Of a DNA stretch of 64,000 nucleotides, positions 22,750 to 36,540 are shown piece by piece. The translations under genes and the position numbers were made by a program. Where the stretch lies: assembly GCA_022393335.1 (NCBI GenBank), contig JAJEKB010012267.1, positions 1 to 64,000 of the forward strand, in the 5' to 3' direction. Position 1 is the stretch's first letter. Each line of letters opens with the position of its first letter. The notes under the pieces are model-generated. The model saw only the letters and a program-made list of their open reading frames with translations, was not told where the DNA came from and ran no database searches. Source of the stretch: Macrotrachela quadricornifera. Its lineage: Eukaryota > Rotifera > Eurotatoria > Philodinida > Philodinidae.

Positions 22750-23601
22750 TAATTATTATTTTTTGCGATAAGATACATCTTTAAGTTAGATTAAAAACCA
22801 TTCCTTTTGTTTGGAACATAAATCTTGAAAAAGTTCTTTTATTGACTAATAAAATAAACTTGGCGCAAAAAAATGATTTTGGTTTATGAAAGCAGCAAAT
22901 CCTTCAACTCGTTTGAATTTATCTCATTGATTGTAAACAATATAATTGATAAAAATTTATTAAACAAACAAGTTGCTCGTTTCTCATTATTTGCTCTTAT
23001 TATAATATCAATACTAACTATTGAAAAACTTTATCATCGTAAGTCTAACATTTTTATTTGTAGAAAATAAGAATTTCGTATTTTCAACTATTAGATCAAT
23101 GAAAAAAGTTAATTAATTAATGCAATATTTATTCTAAAGACACATAAGATTATCAATGCACGAAAGATTAAAACGTTTTATGTGCGATATTTTTGATAGA
23201 TTAATATATTAAAAAAGCTAGAGATCGATATTATTGTTTCGTTTGGGTCATAAATCGTAGTTTTCTCTGTTATATTTACTGCCGCATATTTTACTGAAAA
23301 TGATCGAAATATTTGAATAACAATTGGAGTAGATTAAATAAAAACTAGCTAGATTATTAATTAGACATATAGATGTTAATAATGTATCATTTGATTTATC
23401 AAAGTTGAATTGTCTTCTTCGTTACAAATAATAAACCATCTTAATTAATAATTCTGATGAGCTTATCAACGTAATCAATGATGCTGCAAATCATTTTGCT
23501 TAAAAAATGGAATCTTTTTCTTTGTTTTCTTTTTATATGTACAGACTCTTCATGTAAAATTTGTTCATAATTAAAAACACTATAAAAGAATATAATCAAT
23601 T
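22750..23601. other. Gene-free AT-rich stretch
   Basis: No coding or repeat feature is supported. Short open frames (for example 22873-23070) have no recognisable content. Confidence 0.6.
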
Positions 23602-24746
23602 TTAAAATCGCATTCGAAAAGTATGATGAATTTCCCAAAAATGATAAATACTGTTTGCCGTTTCTTTGGGTTTATCATTGATGATGAGATGACCACAATC
23701 ATCGAATATGATAACTTCTGCATTGGGTATTAATCTAGAAAAATAATCAGCAGCTTCAACTGCACATAACTAAAAGTTGAGAATTTTCATTTGATATTTT
23801 ATCTAATTTGACATATTTACCTGATCTTGTCGGCCCCAAATAATTAATGATGGACATGACGAATTTTTCAATTGTACGTAATATCGTCCAAGATTAGGAT
23901 AATCATTTTCAAAAACTGATCTGAGAACTAAAGTTCAAACAAAGAAGAATTTCAATCATATATAACAATTGATCAGATACCTTTTTTATGATTATCCAAC
24001 ATGGACAAACGTGATTTCAGATATTCTTTAGCCAATAGTCGACGCAAATGAATCTTTTTCACTGATAATGCTTCGGTTACTGCGTAGAACTGCTTGGTTG
24101 TTTCTGGTAAAACTAAATGATACATTCCTGAACGTAATTCTCGCAACATTTTCGTTTCGTACTCTATTCCAGCTATGAAACATATAAACAAAATATATTC
24201 TATAGAATATAAACTCTATGTAGTTACGAGGAATAGGAGCAAGTAAACAAATCATGCAGATATATAATGTATATTTTGTCGCGAACATAGTCACAATCGA
24301 AGCACCCATTGACATTCCAACAAGACACATTGGTTCAATTAAATTTAGTTTGTCAAAAAACTAATAAATATAAAGATAAAATTTATTTTGATAAAATAAA
24401 CATAGATCATACAATACCAATTTGAGTTGATCAACAATACTAGCGGGTAGAAATTCTTCTTGATTAAATCCAATAGTTTCTCCATGACCGGGCATATCAA
24501 TTGCAATACAATGAAGATCATCAGGAATATTCTATTATTTTACATATGTTTCTCTTTTCACTGTTATTATCAATAACTAACTTTGATTATATTCAACCAT
24601 GAATATTTATCAGATGAAAATTCATGAATAAATATCAAACTCGGTTGTTGTGCAATTTTAGACCCTTTTTCATAATAACAAAACATTGTAGTTCTATCAT
24701 CATTATTAATTGACAAAAACCGTTTTTTAACTCCAGCTTGACGCAT
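23602..24746 (-). CDS. ABHD6: ABHD6-like alpha/beta hydrolase
   Basis: Six exons: 24746..24582, 24531..24418, 24360..24228, 24172..23981, 23927..23821 and 23769..23602. They join in frame and give 292 residues from the internal Met chosen as start. The product resembles monoacylglycerol lipase ABHD6. Triad: S110 in 'GMSMG', D236 in 'WGRQDQ', H264 in 'CGHLI'. The family's HG oxyanion motif after strand 3 reads H-E ('FIHEFSS'), an unusual substitution. Family enzymes hydrolyse 2-arachidonoylglycerol and lysophospholipids at membranes. ABHD6 normally starts with a membrane anchor that is missing here. The frame stays open above 24746 to an acceptor-like 'cagtag' near 24795, so an anchor-encoding first exon probably lies upstream and was not located. 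Confidence 0.8.
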
Positions 24747-24799
24747 CTTTAAACTACGAAAGATATTCGTTTTATCAAACAATATATTATTCTACTGAC

Positions 24800-27228
24800 T
24801 CATAATAGAGTTCGACAAGTCTATGAGACCTATTTTATATCATATGATAATAACATCAATTTTACAAGTAGAATACATAACTTACATGATCGTTTACACA
24901 TATGATAATCAAAATATTTTAGGATAATTATCAATTTGTTTTTTTTATGAGAATATAACAGCGACGCTAAGGACTAAAAATCAAATACTCACGTATTCCT
25001 TATAAATAATTAATATAAGGTATATAAGCAAGACGCTCGTTCTTTTATCTTGTAAGATGACGAAATGAATACGTAAATGTCACGCATCATTCATTGCAAA
25101 AATACTAAACCAATAATCAATGCAAAAAAAAACGTGTGCAACGTGTCAAGTAACTAAAAATATCATTCGAATCTAATTAAGTTTATTCAAAGATGCATAA
25201 CTATGTTTTATTATAAATTGAATATACATTGTTCAATTAAATATTACAATAGTCTTATGTTAATATCAATAACTTTTTATTGAAACGTGTCTCATTTATT
25301 CAAACAAACAAAAATAATAGATATTATGTCATTATGTTATTATGAAAACTTTCGTAACCCGAAAATAAATTCTGTCTAAATTTCATCACGAAGTGAAAAC
25401 CATGAACAACATCAATATGAACAAAATCTTAGTGTTTTTCAGCAGATCTTATGTTTTCTTTTTGACTATGAATAATCATTAAATGTGATATATAACTTAA
25501 AATCTCATGTTTTGTTTACTGATGAAGTCCGATAAAATTAGTAATCTTTTCTTTTCAACTGATTCTTGTTTCACTTGATTGTCACTCATTTCTGCGATAT
25601 TCTTCGAAAAATCTAATGAAAAAGTTTTTGTCGAAAATCTTATCCATGTAACACATATTGATGTTATATCTCACTAATACATTTGAAGTTATTCAATCTT
25701 TTCAATTAAGTTTTAATCAATGTATAAAAACATGACTAGATTTTCGATATATATTAAGAAATTTTAAATCAAAAATACAAAAATTGATTCTAATGAATCG
25801 ATACTAACAAGTTTGAATGCATACCCTAGTCAAGATACTCAAGAGGTAGTACTCGAAAAGTACTCAGGCTAGAAAATGTCACGAGTACTCATCCGTAGTA
25901 CTTATACTTGGATCTGAATATTATAGTACGAGATCTTTTTAGAACATAGAATGATTGTCTACAAATTCTTTCAGTGCTTTCCACGTGAGTTTGTATCATT
26001 CACTGACTCTTAGTATAATTTCATTATACAATTCATATCTGGATAGCATTGAAAAGATTCTGTTGCTTCAACATTGTAAGAACGAACATCAAATATTTCA
26101 TTACCAAAACTGTCTATATTTTGTGACCTTATACTACTCAAAGAAGTCTTTTGATTGTTTTAATTTTAATACAATTGGTTCCAAACTTAGTTGATTCTCC
26201 TTCACTAGCCCATTATCGTCAGCAAAGATTGATAAATGAATCAAAGCTCGTAGCTCCATCAATAGTACGTAAAATGAGCTCTACACTATCAATTGAAGCT
26301 AATATCACGCTGTTGTTCCAGTAATGACAAACTTTGACAGTTAATGAAATGAACTTAAAGATAAAAATATTTAAATATTCTTCTATGATATCAAATTTCA
26401 CGTGGACGTCTTCAAATAAACTGTTTATTTTCAGGTTATAAATATTTATTTACCAATCATATTTTTCAAACCATTATGGGTGATTTTTTCCTCTATAAAA
26501 TGTCATAGTCAATTAGTCATATTTCTGCCTTATAGAGACAATATTTGATAGGAATATTATTCTTCAATCAATACTTTTCCTCCCAAAAGACAAATTTATA
26601 GGCATACATGTGTCGTATTGAACAGAGACAAAATAGAAAAATAAGAAACTGATCTTTTGCCTTTGCTTATTTTTCTTCCTATCTATCTTTTGCTGGTAAT
26701 ACTCGTGCACGTGTCTGCATCTATCGTCTTTTAGCGAGAAAAGTATAAAACAAAAAATACCGTTTCTAATAAATATTATCGTTATAATGAAGAAATGTGA
26801 CTCATTCGAATAACAATTAACTACGTTTTGGTAAGAAAACCACTACATGACCGTGATATTCTATTGAAAAGGCACAATGATTTTAATTTAAAATTGAATC
26901 AGATTTAAAATTTTAGATGATCTTATAAAACTACTAAAACATACATCGTATATATGTGGGATACAGACAGGTATTTTATACCACCATATTCAATAATGAA
27001 TCATCATTACAGTTAATTTTTAATTCAGCAGTGCTCCATCTTATTTTATATCTATTCGATAATGAATGCAGTGCTACTTCATTATTAGAGAAAGAAAAGT
27101 TACGGTTGATTTGGCAATTCAAATATTTATTATATATTACTATTTTTGTTTATAACATATATTCATTTTTTTCACTGTATACCTTTCTCGTCAATATAAC
27201 TGGTCTATTTATTTGAAAATTTTTTGTT
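24800..27228. other. Intergenic, with 'gagtactc' word cluster
   Basis: No gene supported. Near 25825-25935 the words 'gagtactc', 'agtactcgaaaagtactc' and 'gtacttatacttg' are iterated, resembling the interiors of the small elements elsewhere in the window. No ends could be defined. The stretch before 27229 should hold the promoter of the IDE gene, but no motif stands out. Confidence 0.5.
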
Positions 27229-30200
27229 ATGTCTATTAAATCCGAAAAACAACTTATATCATCCGATTCAACAATCGTTCGTATTGTTGATAGCATTAAA
27301 AAAAGTGATAATGATTTGTGGAATTATCGTGGTCTAGAACTTTCAAATGAAATGCTTGTTGTACTTATAAGTCATTCAAGTATTGATAAAGCTGCTGCTG
27401 CTCTTGATGTATCAATTGGTAGTCTAGCTGATCCAAATGATGTTCCTGGCATTGCTCACTTCCTTGAACATATGCTTTTTATGGGCAGTGCTAAAGTAAG
27501 TCTTCGTTTACGCTAGAGACATGTGAAATAGAATATTTTTGCAATTTTTAATTTATTCTATATAACTTTTGATGATCTAATCGTCCTCTACTCTATGACT
27601 GTAAGAATAACTAGAAAAAGAAAAGTTATAATAAAAATTCTTGATGCAAATTATATTCGAATTGAGTATAGATGTATTTAAAGCACAAAAAAGGCTGAAA
27701 AAACGATTTTGCTCGAAAAGTATCTCTCACCTTGAATATCACTTAACTAGAAACAGTCGATACTCTACTTCAACTCCTATTGCATAGATGAATCCATGGA
27801 TTTATTTCTTCGTTCAGATCATAGATCATTGTGATTATCAGTCTAACGCTGACGATTTACAGTCACTATCAATCACACAATTTGTTCTTTCTACTATTTC
27901 AACAAGCAATTTTCTATTTTTATAAATTTTTAAAGTAAAAAAAAGCGTTATGCGAGTGTTGAACAGATATAATAGACAAGTAATAAAGCCACGTATTGGA
28001 TCATTGTGAACTCACTATCTTGAATAAAGTTGATTGTATAAGAGAATATCACTTTAATCAAAGAAAATTGATATTAGGAATATGTATAATGAATGAGTAG
28101 ATTTAAGAAATTCTTCGTTTATTTCTGAAATCTTTGAAACATGTTGACAACTTATAAGTTTATCAATCTACTTTATGAAAAATCTTTTTGATTTATTCTT
28201 ATCTTATCACAATCTCATGTATAGATGAACTCTAATTTCTATTGATCAAAAATAAAAATCTTTTTTAGTATCCAGGTGAAAATGAATATAATAAACTAAT
28301 AGAAGGTAATGGTGGTTGTACAAATGCTTATACAGATGGTGATCGTACAAATTATTATTTTGATATAAATCCAAGTTTATTATCTGATGCACTTGATATG
28401 TACATTTGATTGGTTATTTTGTTTTTTCAATTAAATAAATAAGTTTTTTTTTCCTTTATTTTAATATAGTTTTGCTCAATTTTTTATTTCACCACTTTTT
28501 TCTACATCATCAACTGATCGTGAATTAGAAGCAGTTAATTCTGAATATGAAGGAAATTTATTCCAAGATACATGGCGTATTCATCAATTAGATAAATCTA
28601 CATCAGATCCAAAACATCCATTTTCAAAATTTTCTATTGGTAATATAGAATCATTAAGAACAATACCTAAACAATCTGGAAATGATGTTCGACAAATACT
28701 TTTAAATTTTCATAAAAATGAATATTCATCAAATCGAATGAGTTTAGCTGTACTTGGCAATCGTAAATAATCATATTTTTTAATATATTAAATAGAAATA
28801 ATTTTTTTCCTTTTTTAAGAATCCCTTGATGAATTACAATCATTTGTTATTAAAAGTTTTAAAGATGTAGAAAATAAAAAATTAAAAAAATCAATATATC
28901 CATCAGATCCATATGGCGAAAATAAACAAAAAGTTTGTTTTTATTCAAAATGTTTTTTTTATCTTTTATATTTTATTTTTTCTAAAGACAATTTGTTATA
29001 TTGTTCCTGTTCAAGAAGAACGTCAATTAAAAATTCATTGGGTTATACCTGATTATAAAGAATTATATTATTATAAAGTAAATATAAATCATTTTCATTT
29101 TAATTTTTATATATTGAATATTTCAATTTTTCATTTAGATTGAATCATATCTATCACGCTTGATTGGACATGAAGGTTATGGATCATTATTATCATATTT
29201 AAAAAAATTTGGTCTTGCTACTCAATTATCCGCTGGTCAAAACAATTCTGCACCTGGTTTTAATTTTTTTACTATTGATATTGAATTAACTATTGAAGGA
29301 TTAAGTAAATAATATATAAATATTAATTTTGATATGTCCTTTTTTTAAAAATTAGATCAATGGGAACGAGTTATTTATACTATTTATCAATATTTAACTA
29401 TGTTACGTAAAGAAGGACCAAAACAATGGATTTTTGACGAACTCAAAGTACGATAAAGAATAAAAAAATGTTTCTTTCTTTCTTTTGATTATATTTATAG
29501 AGTATAAAGGAAATAAATTTTCAATTTAAAGAAAAAGACCAACCGGTTGATTTTGTTTCAAATTTAGCTGGTAGAATGAGGGTATTTATATGTAAATAAT
29601 AAAAACAAAAATTAATTGAAATCTTTTTTTTGTTTTAGGATTATCCACTAACTGAATGTCTGTCAGGAGAATATGAAATGCGTGAATTTCGTCCTGATTT
29701 AATAAATAAACTTCTTGATGAATATTTAATTCCAAGTAAAATGAGGTAAAACAAGAAATTTTTATTAATAAAAATATTTTAATAGTATTTCTTTTTGTTT
29801 TTCAAAGAGTATTTCTTATAAGTAAAGAATTTATAACAATTGCAACAGAAAAAGAAAAATGGTTTGATACACAATATAAACTAGAATATTTATCAGATGA
29901 ACTTATTAAACAATGTGAACTATGTCAAAGTATTCCTGAACTTCATTTACCAACACCAAATGAATTTATTCCAACTGATTTTCATTTATTTTCTGAAGAA
30001 AAAAATTTGGTACGACCGAATATACCAACAAAAATTAAAGTAAGATAAAATAAAAAAATAATATATTTCATTTATATTTAAAATTCTTATTTCAAGGAAA
30101 ATGAATATTATCGTCTTTATTATGCTCAAGATTCATATTATAAATTACCTAAAGCTTGTATTTATTTTGAATTTCGAAAGTAAATGAAATATTTCATTTC

Positions 30201-32957
30201 ATTATTTTGATTTCTTTTTTTCAATTTAGCCCATTAGTAAATGCTGATCCAATACATTCCAATATGAATACACTTTATATTGAATTAATTAATGATGCAT
30301 TAACTGAAATTATTTATCCAGCACGACTTGGATGTTTAGAATACGAATTATCTCCTACAAATAATGGTATTCAGGTAATTTTTAACAAAAAATTGTTTTT
30401 GTATTTACTTTTTTTTCTTTTAGTTAGAAATTTTTGGATTTAATCATAGAATAAAAGAATTTCTTCTTAAAATAATTGATTGTATGATTAATATTAAAAT
30501 AAAAAAACAACAATTTGAAATAATTAAAGAAAAAGTAAATGAACTAATAAAAAAAAGAAAATAATTTCATTTATGAAAATATTTTTTATATAGGTAAAAC
30601 GATCATTACAAAATTTTCGACGTGAAGTTCCTTATGAAATGGCATATTTTGGTGTTACATATTTAATAAATGAATATAAATGGAATAAAGATGAATTACT
30701 TAGTTATATCGATGGTAAATTTTTAAAAAGAAAAAATATTAAAAATTCAAAATATTTTTATCATTATAAGATATAACAATAGATGATATAGAATCATTTA
30801 TTTCACGACTATTCAATCGTTTTTATATTGATTCATTAATGTATGGAAATTTAACAGAAAATGTAAGAAAAATTATTTTATTTGATTTTACATTTATTTT
30901 TTTTTGAATAGCAATCAATTGAATATATGACATTCATTGAAGAAAAATTTCAAGAAAAACATTTTTATCAATCACTTCATTCGACTTTATGGTTTAATCG
31001 ACGTCAATTAATATTACCTGATAGTTAGATTTATTTTTCTTATTTCATTGTAAATATATATATATATATAAATTTTCTTAGGTTGTAATTATGCATATAG
31101 AATGGTTAGTGATGCACATAAATTAAATGCAATTGAAATATATTTACAATGTTTTCAACAAACAATTGAAAATAATGCTTTATTGCAATTATTTTCACAT
31201 TTAGTACAAGAACCTTGTTTTAATCAATTAAGAACAAAAGAACAATTAGGTTATATTGTTCAATCATATGTACGTCGTTCATATAGTGAACAAGGTTTTA
31301 GTGTTATAGTACAATCATCTCAAGAACTTGATTATGTTAATCAACGTATTGAATTATTTATTAAATCGATAAGAGTATGTAAAAAATTAAATAAATAAAG
31401 AGAAAAAGAACAAGAAAAATATCTTACTTGTTATAGATTTTAACAGATGATCGACAATCTAATGTACAGTTCTTGAGTTCAATCACTTGAGCTTGCCAAA
31501 CATATAACTTAACTATGTGGTAGCTACAACTGTTGATGTATACCACAATATAATGAATATTCTGTTTTATGAAGGATCTGTCGAAGGAATCTCTGGAAGT
31601 GTCATCTTGCATTTTGACTTATTTGTATTTCAATCGATCGAGTATATTGATATAGTAAAAAGTCTAAAAGGATCTTTGAGCATGACTGTTTTTTTAAAGT
31701 TCAAATGAGAGGTGACACTTTGAAGGATTTTCTCATTAGATAAACAAGCCATTAGTAATTTGTCTAATGTCATTTTATATTTGATAGTGCTAAGTATACA
31801 ATTGCTGTTGATAGTGCGTGCCGAACAATTAACCATTCAGTTAAAGCAACCAAATAGAGTAGAGTATTCTTTTAGACTATATTAGTTAATAATATAAAAT
31901 AAGTCTGTCAAAATTTATTTTGTGTATAAACGACTAAAAATATACTAAATTTGATATATGAAGAATTCAGAAATCAACTGATATTGTAAATGCGAGAAAT
32001 GTTATTACATAATATTAACTCGTATTTTCTTATAAGAAGTCGTTAATTATAATGTATTGAGATGCGAACATGATAAATATTTACCTATTCATAACAAATA
32101 TTGTATAACTTGGAGAAAAATCGCATTTTAGAGAAAATTTTCTGGAAGTTAAAACATCTATAATCCCATATATAACTTTTATGAATTATTTCTGAAAACT
32201 TTTGACTAATAATCTAATGAGAAATTCTTATTTTAAATTAGGATTATATATCAACAATGCCTGATGAATTATTTAAAGAACAACGTCAAGGTTATATAAT
32301 TAAAAAAATCGAAGTACCAAAAAGTATGCAAAATCAAGCAGATGAATTTTGGGACGAAATAAATAACCATCAATTTTGTTTTAATCGACGTAAAAATAAA
32401 TAGTTAAATAAAAATTATTTTTAATTATTTTATTTTATTTTAGCTCAAATTGAAATTGATATAATAAAAACATTAGAACGTAATGATTTACTTAAATTTT
32501 ATGATCATTATATATCACCAAATTCAATTCATCGACGTAAATTATCTGTTCATATTAATCCATCAACATTAGCACTTCAAATGCAAACTAATGAAATAGA
32601 TACTCTTGAAAATAAAGATGAATTAAAATCTATTGAACATAAAGAAGATGCTGAAATAGATAATTCTGAAACTGAAAACACAAATCAAAACATAATTCAT
32701 GTTACTGAACAACAAATTATTGTCGATCTGGTAGATAAAGCATGTATAAAAGACACAGAAAATATTTTACATAAAGAAGAAATTAATTTACCAGAAGTAA
32801 AATTTTTATTAATCGATATTTATGTTTACTTTTTTTTGTTTCATTTTTCTAGTTTGAATGGATTGATAATGTTCATATATGGAAAAGTAAATTGTCATGT
32901 TATCCTCTTGCTCAATCATATGAAAAATTGGATATGCCTGTTCTCTACAAATTATAA
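27229..32957 (+). CDS. IDE: Insulin-degrading enzyme (M16 metalloprotease)
   Basis: Twenty exons: 27229-27495, 28269-28399, 28470-28762, 28820-28932, 28988-29077, 29139-29304, 29356-29447, 29501-29581, 29639-29745, 29808-30039, 30097-30179, 30230-30374, 30424-30534, 30594-30714, 30771-30862, 30912-31023, 31082-31374, 32242-32389, 32444-32796 and 32853-32957. All phases close, giving 1044 residues (human IDE is 1019). The zinc site is H77-F-L-E80-H81 (inverted HxxEH) with E158 as third ligand in 'NSEYEGN'. The C-terminal half keeps 'LRTKEQLGYIV'. IDE is a clam-shaped zinc protease cutting insulin, amyloid-beta and other short peptides, mainly in cytosol. The tail ends YKL, like a weak peroxisomal PTS1. 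An acidic low-complexity insert of about 55 residues lies before the last exon. Introns are about 45-70 bases except the first (773) and seventeenth (867). No mitochondrial leader is evident. The gene appears intact. Confidence 0.95.
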
Positions 32958-34608
32958 TCGTTATTAGGTTTTTTTTCAAAATTCTACTATTATCTAATAT
33001 ATTCATATAATAATTTATTATTTCAAGAGTTAAAAAGAGACGATTTTTTTTTCTTTTATCGAACGGACGGCATGGAAGTTTCCGAAGAAAATGTTCGCTT
33101 GTTTGGAAGTATTTGAGATGAATAAAAAAAAGATGCGTATTAGAACCATCATCTGATGCTCTTTTTGAATATGAACTGAAATTTTTTTTTCGCATATTTC
33201 ATTCGAGAGCAGCGAGATAACATTTGAAAGACTTACAAAGAATCGTTCGCACACAAAAAAATGTTACCTTATAGCAAATTGTTATCTTATCTATTTTTAT
33301 TGATTCTTCATGCACATTTCTTGTCCTCTTTTAACTCCTAAAAATACAGGAATGACAACAAAATTTATCTGTGCAGTAGACTCGTATTATGCATCTTCAC
33401 TCGAATTTTGATCTCTAATTTTCTTAATTTGATCTTTACGTGAACTATAGGAGCAAATTATCGTCATTCTATTAGATTAGTAAGACGTTTGCACATATAT
33501 ATAATTTATCTTTCCAATAATTTATCATTTAGTTAAATAGAATAAAACTATAGAAAGTTTTCATAAGTGAAAATAACTATAATCGTCAATATTTATGATG
33601 AACATTAACAAAAATGATCTCATGAAAATTCGTGGAAGTTAGTCTCCTTTTATTTTAACGCAAAAATCAATAATTTAACGAGATTCAATAAAACTTAATT
33701 TTATTGATTCTCTCGATTGTGTAATTTATCAAAAAAAAAATTTTTTTTGAGACTATCGATCGATTTAATCAATGTTAGCTTGTGCTTTTAATGTGGGTGT
33801 GACGTTATTTATTCTATTTTTCTGTTCCTATTCATTTTGTCTACAATAATATGTGTTGCATAATTATGACTTGAATATGATGACTCATGGATGAAATTGC
33901 CAAACATATATCATCTCTTTTCATAAGAATTTACAAAAAAAGAAAACACCTGCCTTAGTCAGTGGTTATAATGAAGTAGTACAACAATAAATATGTTCAC
34001 CCGTATTAATCTATTAAAGCTTTAAAAAGAGCTATAAACATTTAAATTTGTAATTTTGATAGAGTAGTAAATGACGCATTTTTTTGACGAAAAAATCAAC
34101 CTTCTATCATACTTCTGAAATTTAATGCATGTACATTATGGGATTTATAGAGTCTGTAATATTTTATTGAAAATCAATTACTTGATAATATATGTGAAGA
34201 GATTAGTAAATTTATTAATAATATAAGAAAGTTATTACAAGCCCGGGAGGTTTTTTTTTCTGAGAAGTTTTTTGATTAATTTTATTTATGTTTTTAGTCA
34301 TGATATATTGGAACATCTTATCGACCTTCAATGGTATGAAAAATAATTGTTACCAAATGCCTTACGAAATATTTTTGTTAAACTTGATACATTAGTAGAT
34401 TGTAATTAATATTTATCGATTTTAATTAAAAGTTTTTCCAAATATTTTCACGACTGTAATAAAAATCTTGATTTATCGACTGGTCTGTATATTTCTCACT
34501 AATTTATAAGAACGAAAACTCTTTATTCGCCAAAAAACAATTTATGTCTTATATTTTTCGTTAATTCTCATTTTGATTAATCTTACATGACCATATGTTA
34601 AAAATAAA
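32958..34608. other. Gene-free stretch
   Basis: No gene supported. Frames on the minus strand over 32809-33254 overlap the IDE terminal exon or are lysine/phenylalanine-rich AT frames with no family signal. Confidence 0.6.
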
Positions 34609-34746
34609 ATGTCTAAACGAGAATTTATACGTAATATACATCATGCTATGATAAATAGAATATTATGTGATGGATTTGCTAATCATCTCTATAATAATAT
34701 TTATTTAAATGGATATGTAGCTCATTCAACTACGACTGCACGTTAG
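34609..34746 (+). CDS. Possible 45-residue small protein
   Basis: An ATG-to-TAG frame of 45 residues (MSKREFIRNIHHAMINRILC... ending STTTAR). Codon use and composition are protein-like, with a basic N-terminus and mid hydrophobic residues. No signal peptide, membrane segment or family recognised. It could be a small gene, an exon, or chance. Confidence 0.25.
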   Translation: MSKREFIRNIHHAMINRILCDGFANHLYNNIYLNGYVAHSTTTAR

Positions 34747-35984
34747 AATAAAATCAAAATTATTAAGACATACTAAAACAAATCCTCGGTACTCTTCTGT
34801 GCAAACATTTTATTTTTCTCGTTTATTTTGTATATGATGTTTCTCCATGAATTCGTATTTTCTTTTTCTTTTCTATAAGAAAGGAAACCACCGTTTAAAT
34901 AGATAATAAATATATAAAGGTTTTTTGTAAAAAACATGAAGATGGTAAAATTAATATTAATAATCAATCAATAAAGCAGCACATAGTAGTGCTACTCACT
35001 AAAAACCCATTTGTGCGAGATAGTATCTGAATATAAACTTTTTGGAGAAAGATGCCACTTAAAATTACTATATGAAAACGTTTTTTTATTGAAAATACAA
35101 ATTTTGTACAAACGCGCTTATCTTTAAGACACCTTTTAATTGAAAATAGATTCTTTACAAAAGCATTGGAAGGCTATTTTTTTTCAATACGCCTCTTCTA
35201 AGAAAAAAATCTTTGGTAAAGCATAGTTTTCTTACTGAGTCGAACTCAGTTACTACTCATTTTTATTTTCAATTGACTTATTATTTTCTACAGCAATTTT
35301 TACTATCATTGGGTTAACTGACCAAAAAAATCATTTATCAAAAGGTCGTCTTTATAATTGTTTTAATAACGAAAATTTTCTGATCTACTCCAAATTTGCA
35401 TCTATATATATATAGGGTGATAAAAAAGCTCTCGGAGTACCTTGTGTGTTCGTTTAAGAAATGATATTAGAGATAATAGTCGTGATATTCCACGAGAAGT
35501 TTCATCCTTTTAACCTAATCGTGAGATATTGTTTTGAAGTAAACAATTTGATCTCTTAGTTATTACTGAATCCTACCAGGTATTTCGACTTTAAAAAAAT
35601 TAAAGAGATTTCTAGATCACCACCGAACTTTATATGATAGCAATAGTGCTTAACAGGCCCAGATTTGCCATAACAATTCTTGATCAAAATCATTGACAGA
35701 AGTTGGGCTCAGAGATGAAATCCATCCTTTTAGTGGTATTAACCCTTGGCGCTATCAGAAATGATAGAATGTCCCAACTCTTTAATGCGTACGAGCTATT
35801 CTTTATCACCTACTCGTTTTTATAGTGATTAGTAATACTATCAATATTAGTAATAAACACCTAAATTTATAATCAATTAATTTAGCCCAACAACGAAGGA
35901 TGGTCATGGTTAGGCTTGCACCAAACCCAAACTGTTTGGGTTTGGATTTAATATTAAGACCAATGAAATAAATCTCTTCATTGA
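34747..35984. other. Gene-free stretch
   Basis: No gene. Contains a short (ta)n run near 35401-35415 and, around 35908-35945, the segment 'ttaggcttgcaccaaaccca' followed by 'aactgtttgggtttgg'. That segment resembles the start of the ttttgg-word repeat near 41200. Confidence 0.5.
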
Positions 35985-36540
35985 AGTCAGGGTCCCCAAG
36001 TCCTCTCCTATACTGTAGAGGTAGCTTTACGATCTCAGGGTCTATATTGTGGGGATACCTCTAGGTTCTCAACCGTTATACAATAAGGATACCCTTGGAT
36101 ACTCAAGTACTATATATTGTGGGTACCCTAGGTCCTCAATTGCTGTTTATTATAGGTAGCCTAGGACTCTCAACTACTATATATTATGGGTACCCTTGCG
36201 TCATCAACTGCTATATATTAGGGATATCCTTGGGTCCTCAAGTAGTATATATTGGGGATGCCTCCGGTCCTCAACTGCTATATGCTAGGGATGCCCTAAG
36301 ATCCTCAAGTACTATATGTTAGGAGTACTCTTAGGTCCTCAAGTGCTACATGTGGAGGTAGCCTTGGATCCCCACGTTATATGATGTACAGATATCTTTG
36401 GGTTCTAGAGAGCTATTGAATAGAGATACCGTTAGATTCTCATGTTATACTAGATGAAGGTACATGCTGAGTTCTCAGCAGCTATTACATACAGCTAGCT
36501 TTAGGTTCTCATTTCCTATTATATAAAGGCACTCACAGGT
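35985..36540. repeat. 34-35 bp minisatellite, about 13+ copies
   Basis: Units of about 34-35 bases built on 'gggtcctcaactgctatata' and 'ttagggataccctt' run through the interval. Central copies (36100-36350) are best conserved and outer ones decay. The 75-codon frame 36095-36322 is just the repeat read in one frame, with 35-residue-scale periodicity, and is not a gene. Confidence 0.85.

Noticed and set aside
25522..25545. Second ribozyme-like 'ctgatgaagtccgataaaa'
   Set aside because: Spacing and core bases do not fit a hammerhead or other small ribozyme, and no paired stems are visible.
36095..36322. 75-codon open frame with repeated 'GTLGPQLL'-type phrases
   Set aside because: It is the 34-35 bp minisatellite read in one frame, and continuity is lost outside the best-kept copies.
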